From: Cyanobacteria bacterium FACHB-63
GTDB lineage: Bacteria; Cyanobacteriota; Cyanobacteriia; Leptolyngbyales; Leptolyngbyaceae
Length of the DNA: 64,000 nt
NCBI GenBank assembly: GCA_014695255.1
Contig: JACJNX010000016.1
Location: 186,001-250,000 of the forward strand
Direction: 5' to 3'
The position numbers were made by a program, and so were the translations under genes. Positions within the stretch are counted from its first letter, which is position 1. Each line of letters starts with the position of its first letter. Positions 1-8,949 of this stretch are shown here, in pieces. The notes below the pieces were generated by a model. That model worked only from the letters and a program-made list of their open reading frames with translations. It had not been told where the DNA came from and made no database searches.

Positions 1-1224
1 CTGCTGCTTGAATACGATGATTCGCTCAGTGCAAAAGATAAGGAGCAATGGCTTTATTTTGCAATGCGGATTCAGCAGTATACTGGACCGCTCATGGCAA
101 AAGGTGTTGAAGATACTGCATTCTTTGTGTATAACCGCTTGATTTCGCTGAATGAAGTTGGTGGCGATCCGGGCCGGTTTGGTATTAGCACAACCGAATT
201 TCACCAATTTAATCAGTATCGACAACAGAATTGGAACGTTGCGATGAATGCAACTTCTACACACGATACAAAACGGGGTGAAGATCTTCGCGCCAGAGTT
301 AATGTGCTTTCGGAAATTCCTGACGAATGGCAAGCGCAAGTACAAAAATGGCGCAAAATGAATCATAAATACAAGGTTCAACACAAGAAAGCGTTGATGC
401 CAAGTGCGAACGATGAGTATGCGTTTTATCAAACATTAGTCGGGGCGTATCCGTTCCAAGCAAGTGAAATGGATGGGTTTGTCGATCGTGTCGAGCAGTA
501 CGCGATCAAATCCATTCGAGAAGCGAAAGTCTCTACGGCTTGGTTACGTCCAAATAGTGCCTATGAAGAAGCTTGCACTAACTTTGTGAAAGCAATTCTT
601 GAAGACAATGACTTTCTCAAAGAATTCTTGCCTTTTCAGCACAAGATCTCTCACTATGGGATTTTCAATTCTTTATCCCAAGCATTGATCAAAATTACTT
701 CTCCGGGTATTCCTGATTTTTATCAGGGTACTGAACTTTGGGATCTCAGTTTGGTTGACCCAGATAATCGCCGTCCGGTTGATTTTACAATCCGTGAAAC
801 GTTTCTGGATGCGATTCAAGCAGCAGCACCCTCAGCGTTAATGCCAAAACTCTTAGAAAAGCCAGAAGACGGACAAGTGAAGATGTTTCTGACACTGCAA
901 GCGCTAAAAGTGCGGAATCAATTCAAGTCGGTCTTTCTCAGCGGCGAGTACATCCCGCTAGAAGCAACCGGAAAGTTTAAAGATCACATCATTGCGTTTG
1001 CGCGTAAAGATGCAGGTCAAATGGTGGTGACGATCGCACCTAGATTTTTCACTCGATTGATTCAACCGAATCAACTGCCAATGGGTGAAATTTGGGCAGA
1101 TACCGCAATTGAGCTTCCCACTTCAGGCTGGCAAAACGCGATCTCCGAGACTGAACATACTGGAAGCACGATCGCGCTTAAAGATGCGCTGAAAGATTTC
1201 CCGGTGGCACTGCTGACACACTAA
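1..1224 (+). CDS. treY: Maltooligosyl trehalose synthase, C-terminal part (partial)
   Basis: The reading frame is open from base 1, so only the C-terminal ~407 residues are present and the 5' end lies outside the window. TreY is a GH13 enzyme that isomerises the terminal alpha-1,4 bond of maltodextrins to alpha-1,1, feeding TreZ in the TreY-TreZ trehalose route; it is cytoplasmic. The segment KGVEDTAFFVYNRL, the following STHDTKRGEDLRAR and the later GIPDFYQGTELWDLSLVDPDNRRPVDF are recognisable TreY landmarks. Trehalose synthesis fits an osmotic or desiccation role. The gene stops with TAA at 1222-1224, and a chorismate-enzyme gene follows within ~50 bp on the same strand, so co-transcription is possible but not shown. 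Confidence 0.93.
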   Translation: MLLEYDDSLSAKDKEQWLYFAMRIQQYTGPLMAKGVEDTAFFVYNRLISLNEVGGDPGRFGISTTEFHQFNQYRQQNWNVAMNATSTHDTKRGEDLRARVNVLSEIPDEWQAQVQKWRKMNHKYKVQHKKALMPSANDEYAFYQTLVGAYPFQASEMDGFVDRVEQYAIKSIREAKVSTAWLRPNSAYEEACTNFVKAILEDNDFLKEFLPFQHKISHYGIFNSLSQALIKITSPGIPDFYQGTELWDLSLVDPDNRRPVDFTIRETFLDAIQAAAPSALMPKLLEKPEDGQVKMFLTLQALKVRNQFKSVFLSGEYIPLEATGKFKDHIIAFARKDAGQMVVTIAPRFFTRLIQPNQLPMGEIWADTAIELPTSGWQNAISETEHTGSTIALKDALKDFPVALLTH

Positions 1225-1275
1225 ATTGGAACAGCACATCGTAGGATATAGCTTACGTTTGTGCTGTTTTCTTTT

Positions 1276-2625
1276 ATGTTGCTTCCTTGGGCTTGGCGAT
1301 CGATTCCATTACATCAGCGCACAGGTTCAGGGGTGTTCGCTGCTTTGTTTTTGCAGGATGAGATTGCAACTTTATTAGAAAGTCCTTATCCAGCATCGCC
1401 AGACTATCCGCAGCTGGGGCGCTTTTCTATCTGCGCGGGACAGCCTAGAACTAATAGAGTCTGGACACCTGAGATCGGGGAAATTCTGCCGTTTCTCAAT
1501 CAGTTGATCGAGCAGGAAATTCCTTCTCAAGCGCTAGAGCATTTACCGTTTACGGGCGGTTGGCTAGGTTGGTTGGGCTACGATCTTGCCTGGGAAATTG
1601 AGCGACTTCCGTATCTCAAATCAGAGACTTTACCGTTTCCGGTGGCATTTTGGTATGAGCCGGAATGCTTTGCTGTGTTAGATCACGAACAACAAGTTCT
1701 ATGGTTGGCGGCAAGCGATTCACCTCAATTAGATCAGCTTGAGAAACAGCTATCAAATTTAGCTCAAGCCTCTTTCAAAAGTTCAGCGTTTGAGACTCAG
1801 TTCTGCATGAAGCAGGCGGACTATGAAGCGATCGTTCTCAAAGCCAAACAACACATCCGAGCGGGCGATATCTTTCAAGCGAATTTATCTCTGAGATTTG
1901 AAGCGAGAACCGAAGCTGAAAGCTGGACAATTTATCGATCTCTGCAATCCATTAATCCCTCGCCGTTTGCAAGCTATTGGAAAACTCCTTGGGGGGATGT
2001 AATTAGCTGTTCTCCAGAACGATTGGTCAAACTAAAAGACGGAATCGCAGAAACCCGCCCGATCGCTGGAACTCGTCCGCGTGGAACCACGATCGAACAA
2101 GATCGTGATCTGGCTCAAGAATTACTCGATAACACCAAAGAACAAGCCGAACACATTATGCTAGTGGATCTTGAGCGTAATGATTTAGGACGGGTGTGTG
2201 AATGGGGAAGTGTACAGGTTGATGAATTACTCGCGATCGAACGCTACAGCCATGTGATGCACTTAGTCAGCAATGTGATCGGCAAGGTACAGCCACAGCT
2301 TAATGCGATCGATGTGATTCGCGCTCTGTTTCCGGGTGGAACCATTACTGGATGCCCAAAAGTCCGGTGCATGGAGATTATTGAAGCGTTAGAACCTGTG
2401 CGGCGCAGTTTGTTTTATGGCTCTTGTGGCTATCTCGATCGACGTGGAAATCTTGATCTCAACATTCTGATTCGCACCTTGCTGTATGCAAAACAAGCAG
2501 AGGGTGCGATCGTTTGGGGGCAAGTGGGTGCGGGAATTGTGGCAGATAGCGATCCAGAACGAGAGTGGTTTGAATCTTTGCAAAAAGCACGAGCGCAACT
2601 TGCCGCACTTGGACAGAAATTCTAA
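1276..2625 (+). CDS. pabB: Aminodeoxychorismate/anthranilate synthase component I family protein (PabB-like)
   Basis: Chorismate-utilising enzyme of the TrpE/PabB family, ~449 residues. The C-terminal catalytic domain carries the family signatures ETRPIAGTRPRG, ELLDNTKEQAEHIMLVDLERNDLGR and FPGGTITGCPKVRCMEIIEALE. I prefer ATG 1276 (MLLPWAWRSIPL) because cyanobacterial relatives begin with a similar W-W/RS-P-L-x-RTGS segment; an upstream GTG at 1261 is also in frame. The C-terminal GYLDRRGNLDLNILIRT looks PabB-like, whereas Ala in PIAGT is the TrpE-type residue (E. coli PabB has the nucleophilic Lys in PIKGT). PabB for folate synthesis is favoured; anthranilate synthesis cannot be excluded. 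It ends 15 bp from the convergent iron-binding protein gene. Confidence 0.85.
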   Translation: MLLPWAWRSIPLHQRTGSGVFAALFLQDEIATLLESPYPASPDYPQLGRFSICAGQPRTNRVWTPEIGEILPFLNQLIEQEIPSQALEHLPFTGGWLGWLGYDLAWEIERLPYLKSETLPFPVAFWYEPECFAVLDHEQQVLWLAASDSPQLDQLEKQLSNLAQASFKSSAFETQFCMKQADYEAIVLKAKQHIRAGDIFQANLSLRFEARTEAESWTIYRSLQSINPSPFASYWKTPWGDVISCSPERLVKLKDGIAETRPIAGTRPRGTTIEQDRDLAQELLDNTKEQAEHIMLVDLERNDLGRVCEWGSVQVDELLAIERYSHVMHLVSNVIGKVQPQLNAIDVIRALFPGGTITGCPKVRCMEIIEALEPVRRSLFYGSCGYLDRRGNLDLNILIRTLLYAKQAEGAIVWGQVGAGIVADSDPEREWFESLQKARAQLAALGQKF

Positions 2626-2640
2626 CCCTCTCGTTTGCGC

Positions 2641-3699
2641 TTATTTCCAGCCTGCGCGATCCATGAGCTTTAGCGCTTCTGCATTGTTTTTACCAAACAC
2701 CGAAGCATTTAGCGGATCTTCTTTGAAGTCCTTCGCATAGCTCAACAAGACCGGATCGATCGTCGCACCTTTGACCGCTGGATACTCGTTGTTACTTCCA
2801 GCAAAGATAGTTTGAGCTTCCGGGCTGGCAAGATATTCCAAAAATTGCACCGCCGCTTCACGGTTGGGAGCCGTTTTGACTACGCCGCCACCGCTGATAT
2901 TGACGTGAGTGCCCTGCTCTGTCTGATTCGGGAAAAAGACCCCAACTTTAGAAGCGATCGCTTTGTCTTCCGGTTTGTCGGACTTGGCTAAACGCACCAC
3001 GTAATAGGTATTAACTAGGGTGAGATCGCCTTGTCCGGCGGCGACTGCTTTGATCTGAGCAGTGTCATTGCCTTCAGGCGATCGCGCAAAGTTTGCGACC
3101 AGTCCCCGCGCCCATTCTTCGGTCTTCTGAGCACCTTGTTTTGCCAGCATCGAACCTGAGAGCGATTGGTTATACACATGGTTCGACGATCGCACTACAA
3201 TGCGTCCTTTCCATTTCGGATTGGCTAAATCCTCGTAGGTCGAGAGTTCAGACGGCTTCACGCGGTCTTTGTTGTACACGATCACCCGCGCCCGACGAGT
3301 AAAGCCAAACCAGTGTCCACCGGGTTCGCGTAGGTTTTCAGGAATTGCGCTGGTGAGCGTCGAAGATTGCACAGGTTGGAGTAAATTCTCCTGTTGGGCA
3401 CGCCACAAGCGTCCTGCATCCACCGTGAGCAGAACATCTGCGGGACTGTTTGCGCCTTCGCTTTTAATCCGCTCGATTAGCTTATCGGCATCTGCTTCGA
3501 CCAAGTTAACTTTGATGCCTGTTTTTTGGGTAAAGCCTTGATAAACGGCGTTATCGCTTTCGTAGTGACGCGCAGAGTAGAGATTGAGAACGCGAGGCGC
3601 GGCGACCGGTTGTTCGGTATTCACTCTCGGATTTGATGAGCAAGCAACAACGGCGATCGCTGCACCAGAAGCCAAAAATAGCCGTCTTTTCATAGTCAT
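2641..3699 (-). CDS. futA: Iron(III) ABC transporter substrate-binding lipoprotein (FutA-like)
   Basis: Periplasmic iron-binding protein, ~352 residues, of the Fbp/FutA family that delivers ferric iron to a FutB-FutC type ABC transporter. The N-terminus starts MTMKRRLFLASGAAIAVVAC: a twin-arginine-like KRRLFL followed by a lipobox ending in Cys, so a lipid-anchored, possibly Tat-exported protein is expected. Family landmarks include VLNLYSARHYESD, FTRRARVIVYNKDRV, VRSSNHVYNQSL and ISGGGVVKTAPNREAA, with the paired Tyr residues of the iron site near LVNTYYVVRL. ATG 3699 (or 3693) is preferred over the longer reading from 3717, which dilutes the signal peptide. No permease or ATPase partner lies nearby. 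The 287-bp upstream stretch probably holds its promoter; I could not identify a Fur box with confidence. Confidence 0.88.
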   Translation of the reverse strand: MTMKRRLFLASGAAIAVVACSSNPRVNTEQPVAAPRVLNLYSARHYESDNAVYQGFTQKTGIKVNLVEADADKLIERIKSEGANSPADVLLTVDAGRLWRAQQENLLQPVQSSTLTSAIPENLREPGGHWFGFTRRARVIVYNKDRVKPSELSTYEDLANPKWKGRIVVRSSNHVYNQSLSGSMLAKQGAQKTEEWARGLVANFARSPEGNDTAQIKAVAAGQGDLTLVNTYYVVRLAKSDKPEDKAIASKVGVFFPNQTEQGTHVNISGGGVVKTAPNREAAVQFLEYLASPEAQTIFAGSNNEYPAVKGATIDPVLLSYAKDFKEDPLNASVFGKNNAEALKLMDRAGWK

Positions 3700-3925
3700 A
3701 TTGAAATGTCCCACCACGATTTGAGATGCTCAAACTAGCTGAACTTGCAGTAATCTCTCCGCAAATTTCAACCTAATTGACATAAGTTACTAATAAGGAA
3801 CTTAAAGGAGTTTGGAATCACTGTCAAGCAATCGCAACCAAAAAGCACGATCGATCTGCTTGATCCTTCGAGGTCTCTGTCCAAAGAGGACTGTAGGCTT
3901 CATTTGTTGGATTCCATAGTGATGA

Positions 3926-3989
3926 TTGATAAATTCTTTTGCAAAAATCTCTCAAGATTTCGGCGTTTTGGACTGTGAGAATTTATCAA
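3926..3989. repeat. 11-bp inverted repeat flanking the 3' end of the membrane glycosyltransferase gene
   Basis: TTGATAAATTC at 3926-3936 is perfectly complementary to GAATTTATCAA at 3979-3989, with a 42-nt spacer. The right arm overlaps the stop codon of the minus-strand gene that ends at 3986. It could act as a weak terminator or a protein-binding site; no U-tract follows it on the minus strand, so its role is unclear. Confidence 0.4.
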
Positions 3990-5608
3990 GAGTCTGAACG
4001 CTTTGCCAATACCCAACCTTCAAAAATTTCTTCTGGTTCGTAATTCGCGATCGACGTTTTAGCAAGATTGGGATCGATCCAGGCGTACTTGGTATTCGGT
4101 AGAATTTTGGGATCTTTAATGTATTGCCCGATTTGGGGCGTATAAAAATTCAACAACAATTGTCGTTTGCGATCGTCGCGACTAATAAACTTTTCGTTCA
4201 CAACAAAACTTACAGACTGCGATCGCAAAATTGCTTGAACATTCGCCTGCGACAAAAACTGTTTGAGTCGAGGATCATAATCTCCCCATAATCCAGTCAG
4301 GTGCAGCATTGCTATCGCTAACCAGGATGTGAGTAGCCAAACTGCGATCCAATAATTTGCGGATTGATGCCTCGAAACACGGTTCCGCAGCAGCCAAATT
4401 ACAGGTAAGCTGAGCCACCCTAATCCCACAGTCAGCACAACCAGCGCGATCGAATCGATCGTGTCGCTCCGCAGTGTGTTTGAAAATACCTGAGCAATCA
4501 TCATGCGTCGATTCACAATGACGAGCAAAATTATTGCGATCGCGCCAATGAATAGATTTAGCCCGATGAGTAAACCCGTTCGTTTTCGCTGCGTGTAAAG
4601 ATGTGCAAGATGAGATAGCGCGATCGCCGCGAACAATCCAATAAACGGCATTAACTGGATCGGATAATAGTGCGTTCGCGTTCCAAAAATGCTTAATTCA
4701 ATAAATAATACAACCGGATAGCCAATCAGTAAAAATCGACCCTGCTTCGATTCTAATAATGCTCGAATAGCAGGATGAAAACACGAAAGCCACAAGCCAG
4801 GTAATGCAAAAAAGACCCAAGGAAAACCATTTGCAGGAATATTCCAAAGATAATAAAACTGATTTGCGCCCTGATAGGTTTGTCCCTTGAGGTGAATTAG
4901 TTTGCCAAACAATTCTTGGATCGGAGCGGTTCCATATTTTTCAACCGCTGCCCACAGCCAAAAAACTGGCAACGATAGCCCGATCGCAAATCCCAAATAC
5001 AGCAGAGGATCAAACAAATGACGGCGACGTTGAACAATTAGATAAGGAAGTAGCGCGATCGTTGCCGGAATAATCATGAATCCTTTGATCATGAATCCCA
5101 TACCAAACATCAAGCCTGTAAAAAATCTCCAGGGACGCTCTGAAGACTCTGCCATCAGTAGCGTCCAAATAGCGAACAGTTCCACGCAGACGAGAACCAT
5201 GTCTTGTGTAGCTAATCGTCCGTATTGCACGACTAACGGAATCACACTAAAAATCGCCGCCCCTAGCCAGGCAATTCGAGGCGTAGCCAACCGCACCCCG
5301 ATCGCATACGTCAGCAACACACTCAGCACAAACGCGATCGCACTGGGTAATCGCGCGACTCCCTCACTTGTTCCAAATAACAAATACGACCCGGCAATCA
5401 GCCATTGAATTCCGATCGTGCGATCGAAGCTATATCCTCCGCCCCACTGCGGCGTGATCCAGTCTCCGGTTCTGAGAATGGTTCGGGCCTGCGTTGCATA
5501 AATTCCTTCATCATGTGCCATCAGGCTTTGCTGAGAACTGCGGATGAGAACGATCGGCAAAACCCAGAGCAACAGAGTGAGATAAGGCAGAATTCGCTTC
5601 CAGTTCAC
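3986..5608 (-). CDS. Membrane glycosyltransferase, ArnT/PMT-like family (GT39/GT83 type)
   Basis: Integral membrane protein of ~540 residues with about a dozen hydrophobic segments. After the first helix comes HDEGIYATQARTILRTGDW, the acidic D/E motif in the first extracytoplasmic loop that ArnT- and PMT-like transferases use to bind lipid-phosphate sugar donors. YSFDRTIGIQWLIAGSYLLFG follows, as in ArnT-like proteins. The family transfers a sugar from a polyprenyl-phosphate donor to lipid or protein acceptors at the outer face of the inner membrane; donor and acceptor here are unknown. GTG at 5608 is preceded by a good AAGGAAG ribosome-binding site. It is monocistronic between the iron-binding protein gene and hemB, so context does not help. 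Confident of superfamily, not of substrate. Confidence 0.8.
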   Translation of the reverse strand: MNWKRILPYLTLLLWVLPIVLIRSSQQSLMAHDEGIYATQARTILRTGDWITPQWGGGYSFDRTIGIQWLIAGSYLLFGTSEGVARLPSAIAFVLSVLLTYAIGVRLATPRIAWLGAAIFSVIPLVVQYGRLATQDMVLVCVELFAIWTLLMAESSERPWRFFTGLMFGMGFMIKGFMIIPATIALLPYLIVQRRRHLFDPLLYLGFAIGLSLPVFWLWAAVEKYGTAPIQELFGKLIHLKGQTYQGANQFYYLWNIPANGFPWVFFALPGLWLSCFHPAIRALLESKQGRFLLIGYPVVLFIELSIFGTRTHYYPIQLMPFIGLFAAIALSHLAHLYTQRKRTGLLIGLNLFIGAIAIILLVIVNRRMMIAQVFSNTLRSDTIDSIALVVLTVGLGWLSLPVIWLLRNRVSRHQSANYWIAVWLLTSWLAIAMLHLTGLWGDYDPRLKQFLSQANVQAILRSQSVSFVVNEKFISRDDRKRQLLLNFYTPQIGQYIKDPKILPNTKYAWIDPNLAKTSIANYEPEEIFEGWVLAKRSDS

Positions 5609-5740
5609 AACGCTTCCTTCTATCCAGTGCAGGGGAATTCTACCGCAGTTTTTCTCCTACAACTTTTCCTGAAACTACAGGTTGCTCAGAACACGAGAAG
5701 CACGATCGCGCTTGACACTGACGTTAAGCCCTTAGGTGAA

Positions 5741-5817
5741 GCGGGGATGCCGTCGAATCAAATGCAGACAGACTTCGTTTGGATAGCCGCAAATTTGATT
5801 CGGCAAGGCATTCCCGC
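5741..5817. repeat. Imperfect long inverted repeat downstream of hemB
   Basis: The stretch around 5741-5765 (GCGGGGATGCC, then CGAATCAAAT) is complementary, with a small internal bulge, to 5790-5817 (ATTTGATTCG, then GGCATTCCCGC). It would fold into a long hairpin just past the stop of minus-strand hemB (5836). It could be its terminator or a dispersed palindromic repeat; no clear U-run was seen. Confidence 0.45.
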
Positions 5818-5835
5818 AACAGTTCTATTCGACAA

Positions 5836-6819
5836 TTAAGCCCCTAACCAACGGGCTGCATCTTTTGCGTGATAAGTCAGAATCAAATCTGCTCCCGCCC
5901 GCTTAAAGCCGAGCAAGGTTTCCATCACGACTCGTTCTTCATCGATCCAACCGTTAAGGGCTGCGGCTTTCACCATCGCATACTCACCCGACACATTGTA
6001 AGCCGCGACGGGCAGGTTAGACGCTTGCTTGACTTGGTGAATGATATCCATGTAAGCCAAAGCAGGCTTCACCATCAGCATGTCTGCCCCTTCTGCGATG
6101 TCGAGTTCGATTTCTTTGATGGCTTCTCGCGAATTGCCAGGGTCCATTTGATAAGTGCGGCGATCGCCAAACTGCGGAGTCGATTCCGCAGCATCCCGGA
6201 ACGGACCGTAATAAGCAGACGCATATTTCGCTGCATAGGACAAAATCGGAATGTCTTGAAATCCAGCCTCATCCAATCCTGCCCGAATTGCAGCAACAAA
6301 GCCATCCATCATCCCAGAGGGCGCAATGATATCCGCTCCGGCTTTTGCTTGCGAAACTGCGGTTTTCTTCAACAGCTCTAGGGTCGGATCGTTAAGAACG
6401 CGCCCAGTCAAATCGCCCACTTCAAGATAGCCACAATGCCCATGTGAAGTGTATTCACACAGGCAGGTATCGGCAATTACGATCAACTCTGGAACGGCTT
6501 CTTTGACGGCTGTGGCTGCTTTTTGCACAATGCCGCAATCGTGCCAAGCTCCGGTTGCATCGGTATCTTTATCGTCAGGAATGCCAAACAAAATGATCGA
6601 AGGAATGCCTAAATCGTGAACCTGCTTTGCTTCTTCGACAATTTTATCGATCGACAATTGATACACTCCGGGCATCGATCGCACTTCATTGGCAATCCCT
6701 TGTCCGGGTACAGCAAACAACGGGTAGATCAAATCACTGGTCGTTAAAACGTTTTCCCGCACCATGCGGCGCAGGTGGGGATGGGTGCGGAGCCGACGAG
6801 GGCGATGGGTTGGAAACAT
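5836..6819 (-). CDS. hemB: Porphobilinogen synthase (delta-aminolevulinic acid dehydratase)
   Basis: Condenses two 5-aminolevulinate molecules to porphobilinogen, the first common step to heme, chlorophyll, bilins and cobalamin. The 327-residue length matches the family. The start [22 protein letters not shown] is typical. [14 protein letters not shown] carries the clustered cysteines of a metal-binding active site, [20 protein letters not shown] and [12 protein letters not shown] hold the two active-site lysines (the second is the Schiff-base residue by family knowledge), and the end [12 protein letters not shown] is characteristic. It lies alone between a membrane glycosyltransferase gene (downstream, same strand) and a broken hypothetical gene. 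Cytoplasmic; essential for photosynthetic pigment supply. Confidence 0.97.
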   Translation of the reverse strand: MFPTHRPRRLRTHPHLRRMVRENVLTTSDLIYPLFAVPGQGIANEVRSMPGVYQLSIDKIVEEAKQVHDLGIPSIILFGIPDDKDTDATGAWHDCGIVQKAATAVKEAVPELIVIADTCLCEYTSHGHCGYLEVGDLTGRVLNDPTLELLKKTAVSQAKAGADIIAPSGMMDGFVAAIRAGLDEAGFQDIPILSYAAKYASAYYGPFRDAAESTPQFGDRRTYQMDPGNSREAIKEIELDIAEGADMLMVKPALAYMDIIHQVKQASNLPVAAYNVSGEYAMVKAAALNGWIDEERVVMETLLGFKRAGADLILTYHAKDAARWLGA

Positions 6820-6909
6820 AGCGTTAAATACGGGGGTTCGATCGAGGATGCTTTACAAGTCTAAAACGTTGATGGTTAGGAACCAGACAAGGTAACAAAC
6901 TGTAAAAAA

Positions 6910-7530
6910 CTAAACCGCAACATAACTTCTCAACTGCACTTCACACTGCTGGAATACATAGTTCAGCGCTTCAAACAGAACATCAAGTTCCTGAATCGTA
7001 AAGAAGGTGATGTTACGAGTAAAGACTTCTGCTTCGAGCTTGCCAAACTGCCAGCGATCGCCATTCGATACAATTCCGTAGATGATCATTTCAGGTTCTC
7101 CATTCAGTCTTTGCGCTGCAATCATTTCTGCAAGACATTGCGCCCAACCTGTCTCAAAATTATCTTGTTTCGCTTCGACTAGCAGTAAATAAGGCTTATC
7201 AAATACGACCTTACCGAGTGGAGAGCGACGCGCCAAGATGTACTCTGGAAAGCCGCCAAGCCTTTCATCGTAGTTCAGCGATTGATGACTCCAGATGATG
7301 AAGCGATCGCGGTAGTGTTTCCAAACTTCTTTGAGAACCGGATAAATGAGATTTTGACAGATGGCAGACTCAGAATTATCAACGACCGCCTTGCGCATCA
7401 TCAACTGCAAGTCTTCTCGAAAATACTAGGAAATCTGAAAGGCGAGTTGCTGAATGAACTCTGCTTCGGTGTACCGCACCTGAAATTCTTTGACCACTTC
7501 CCCGATCGTTCTAAATTGGTTGAGTGACAT
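6910..7530 (-). pseudogene. Conserved cyanobacterial hypothetical gene interrupted by an in-frame TAG at codon 35
   Basis: An ATG at 7530, preceded by a GAGGAAAG ribosome-binding site, opens MSLNQFRTIGEVVKEFQVRY and runs 34 codons to a TAG at 7426-7428. The same frame continues at once with YFREDLQLMMRKAVVDNSE and then a 166-residue open stretch to the stop at 6910. No frameshift is needed: removing the single stop gives one continuous ~206-residue protein. The downstream part includes DKPYLLLVEAKQDNFETGWAQC, a D/E-x-K-like pattern (VEAKQ) resembling a restriction-endonuclease fold, and GIVSNGDRWQFGKLE. I recognise this as a conserved cyanobacterial family of unknown function. Alternatives are reinitiation at TTG 7410 or ATG 7401, readthrough, or a sequencing error. 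Confidence 0.7.
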
Positions 7531-7569
7531 ACGCTTTCCTCGTGCTGTCTCTATTCTATGAAAACGACA

Positions 7570-7600
7570 GAACTCCGATCGCCGAACGCAACCGGAGTTC
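7570..7600 (-). terminator. Hairpin downstream of the sterol-desaturase/SDR gene
   Basis: GAACTCCG (7570-7577) pairs perfectly with CGGAGTTC (7593-7600) across a 15-nt loop. On the minus strand it lies just beyond the stop at 7624 and is followed by CTGTCGTTTTC, so a Rho-independent terminator is plausible although the U-tract is short. Confidence 0.5.
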
Positions 7601-7623
7601 TCACACCACTCGAAATCTGAAAG

Positions 7624-8811
7624 TTAGGATTTTGTAAACAATCGGAAGTAAAGCGACTGCAATGCTTCTTTTACCGGGAACAGTGCGTAGGTAATCGGAT
7701 TAATTGTCACAATGATATCCCGAAAATCTCGTTTTGCTAAAGCCACGATCGCCCAAGCAACATCGGGGGCTGACATCACGCCATAGGGGTTTAGTTGACT
7801 CTTAAACGGGCCTAAAACCAGCTTACGAATAATACAAGGGGCATCTAATCGCCGCAAAGTAATTAAATCCCCTAATGTGCGCTTCGATAGTTCGTAAAGC
7901 GGACTAAAAGCAGGATTTACTTCTGCTTCTGAAGTGTTGATCCAAAGCTCTTTGAGTGCTTTGTGCGAGGACTCCGTAACAGTTTCTAAGAACAATTCTG
8001 CAAGTTTCCAAGTTGAAAACGTATTCACCTCATATGAAGTTTGAATCGCTTCAGCAGAACGATCGCCATACACATTCACCCCATGATTGAGAATGAAGAT
8101 GTCCACTTTTTTCAGGCGCGATCGCAGGTCCTCTTCCGCTCCAATCTGCCATTGCAGCACCTCGACTTTCGGATCAAAGCTTGCATTCTCGCGGGTTGTT
8201 AGTGCGATCACTCTTGCACCTTGCCGAGTCAATTCTGCAACTAACGCCTGTCCCAGTGCGCCGGATGCTCCTGTAACCGCCACGACTTTATCTTTAAGCG
8301 ACAAGCTTGTTCCTAGCATTTTGTCTACGATCGTAAAGTGACCACAGAAATAAGCATTTGGCTGATCAAAATGATGCCGCCAGTGATAGGTACGATTCAC
8401 AATCCAAGGCTTGGGTAAGTCCACTAAATCCCCAGGTTTGTGGGTGACATCGGTTTGTAGAAGTAACCCTTGCGATCGAGCCAGGGCTGGAATCAGGAAC
8501 GCTAGCGAGTACAGCGAGCCAAGCCAGAATCCCGGCATTTGGGTCAGTCCCGCTAGCAACGTTGTCGCGCTAAACATCGCCATTGCTTCAGGGACATCAT
8601 TGTATAGCTGCGCTCGTTGATAAGTTTCTAAACTGGCGATCGTCAAATCTGGACGATAGGCTTTGTGATGGAGATTATGAAACCGTTTCAAGGGTTGCCA
8701 ATAGTGCCCGGCAAGATGATACGCATCTCGTATCAGTTCTGCAAGGACGATCGCAGAGACTCCGAGGAGGCATTGAACGAGTAGCTGACTATACAGAAAT
8801 TGCAGATTCAT
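7624..8811 (-). CDS. Bifunctional sterol desaturase-like / short-chain dehydrogenase fusion
   Basis: 395-residue two-domain protein. Residues ~1-170 form a membrane part with histidine clusters (FHNLHHKAY and HWRHHFDQPNAYFCGHF) like the fatty-acid hydroxylase/sterol desaturase superfamily, which binds two irons through such boxes. Residues ~172-390 are a Rossmann SDR domain starting VAVTGASGALGQALVAEL (the TGxxGxxG nucleotide site) with a YELSKRTLG segment containing the catalytic Tyr-x3-Lys. The fusion is a known cyanobacterial arrangement; its substrate is not established. The desaturase half has fewer histidines than canonical three-box enzymes, so it may be a partial or inactive module. 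It is monocistronic, with a likely terminator at 7570-7600. Confidence 0.85.
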   Translation of the reverse strand: MNLQFLYSQLLVQCLLGVSAIVLAELIRDAYHLAGHYWQPLKRFHNLHHKAYRPDLTIASLETYQRAQLYNDVPEAMAMFSATTLLAGLTQMPGFWLGSLYSLAFLIPALARSQGLLLQTDVTHKPGDLVDLPKPWIVNRTYHWRHHFDQPNAYFCGHFTIVDKMLGTSLSLKDKVVAVTGASGALGQALVAELTRQGARVIALTTRENASFDPKVEVLQWQIGAEEDLRSRLKKVDIFILNHGVNVYGDRSAEAIQTSYEVNTFSTWKLAELFLETVTESSHKALKELWINTSEAEVNPAFSPLYELSKRTLGDLITLRRLDAPCIIRKLVLGPFKSQLNPYGVMSAPDVAWAIVALAKRDFRDIIVTINPITYALFPVKEALQSLYFRLFTKS

Positions 8812-8949
8812 GAACCCGATGTAATGCTTCTTAATAAAACCTTCCCTACTTTACCCTGAGCGCGGCATTTCAATTGACCGAATTTAAGCCTGGTCAGATT
8901 TACGATCGTGCGCTCTAATCCATAGTAAGCAGTTTGCCTAAGGGTGCAA

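Noticed and set aside
5405-5839. A 144-codon plus-strand frame spanning the glycosyltransferase 5' end and the hemB spacer
   Set aside because: Mostly antisense to a real gene and running through a palindrome; no domain and no start site.
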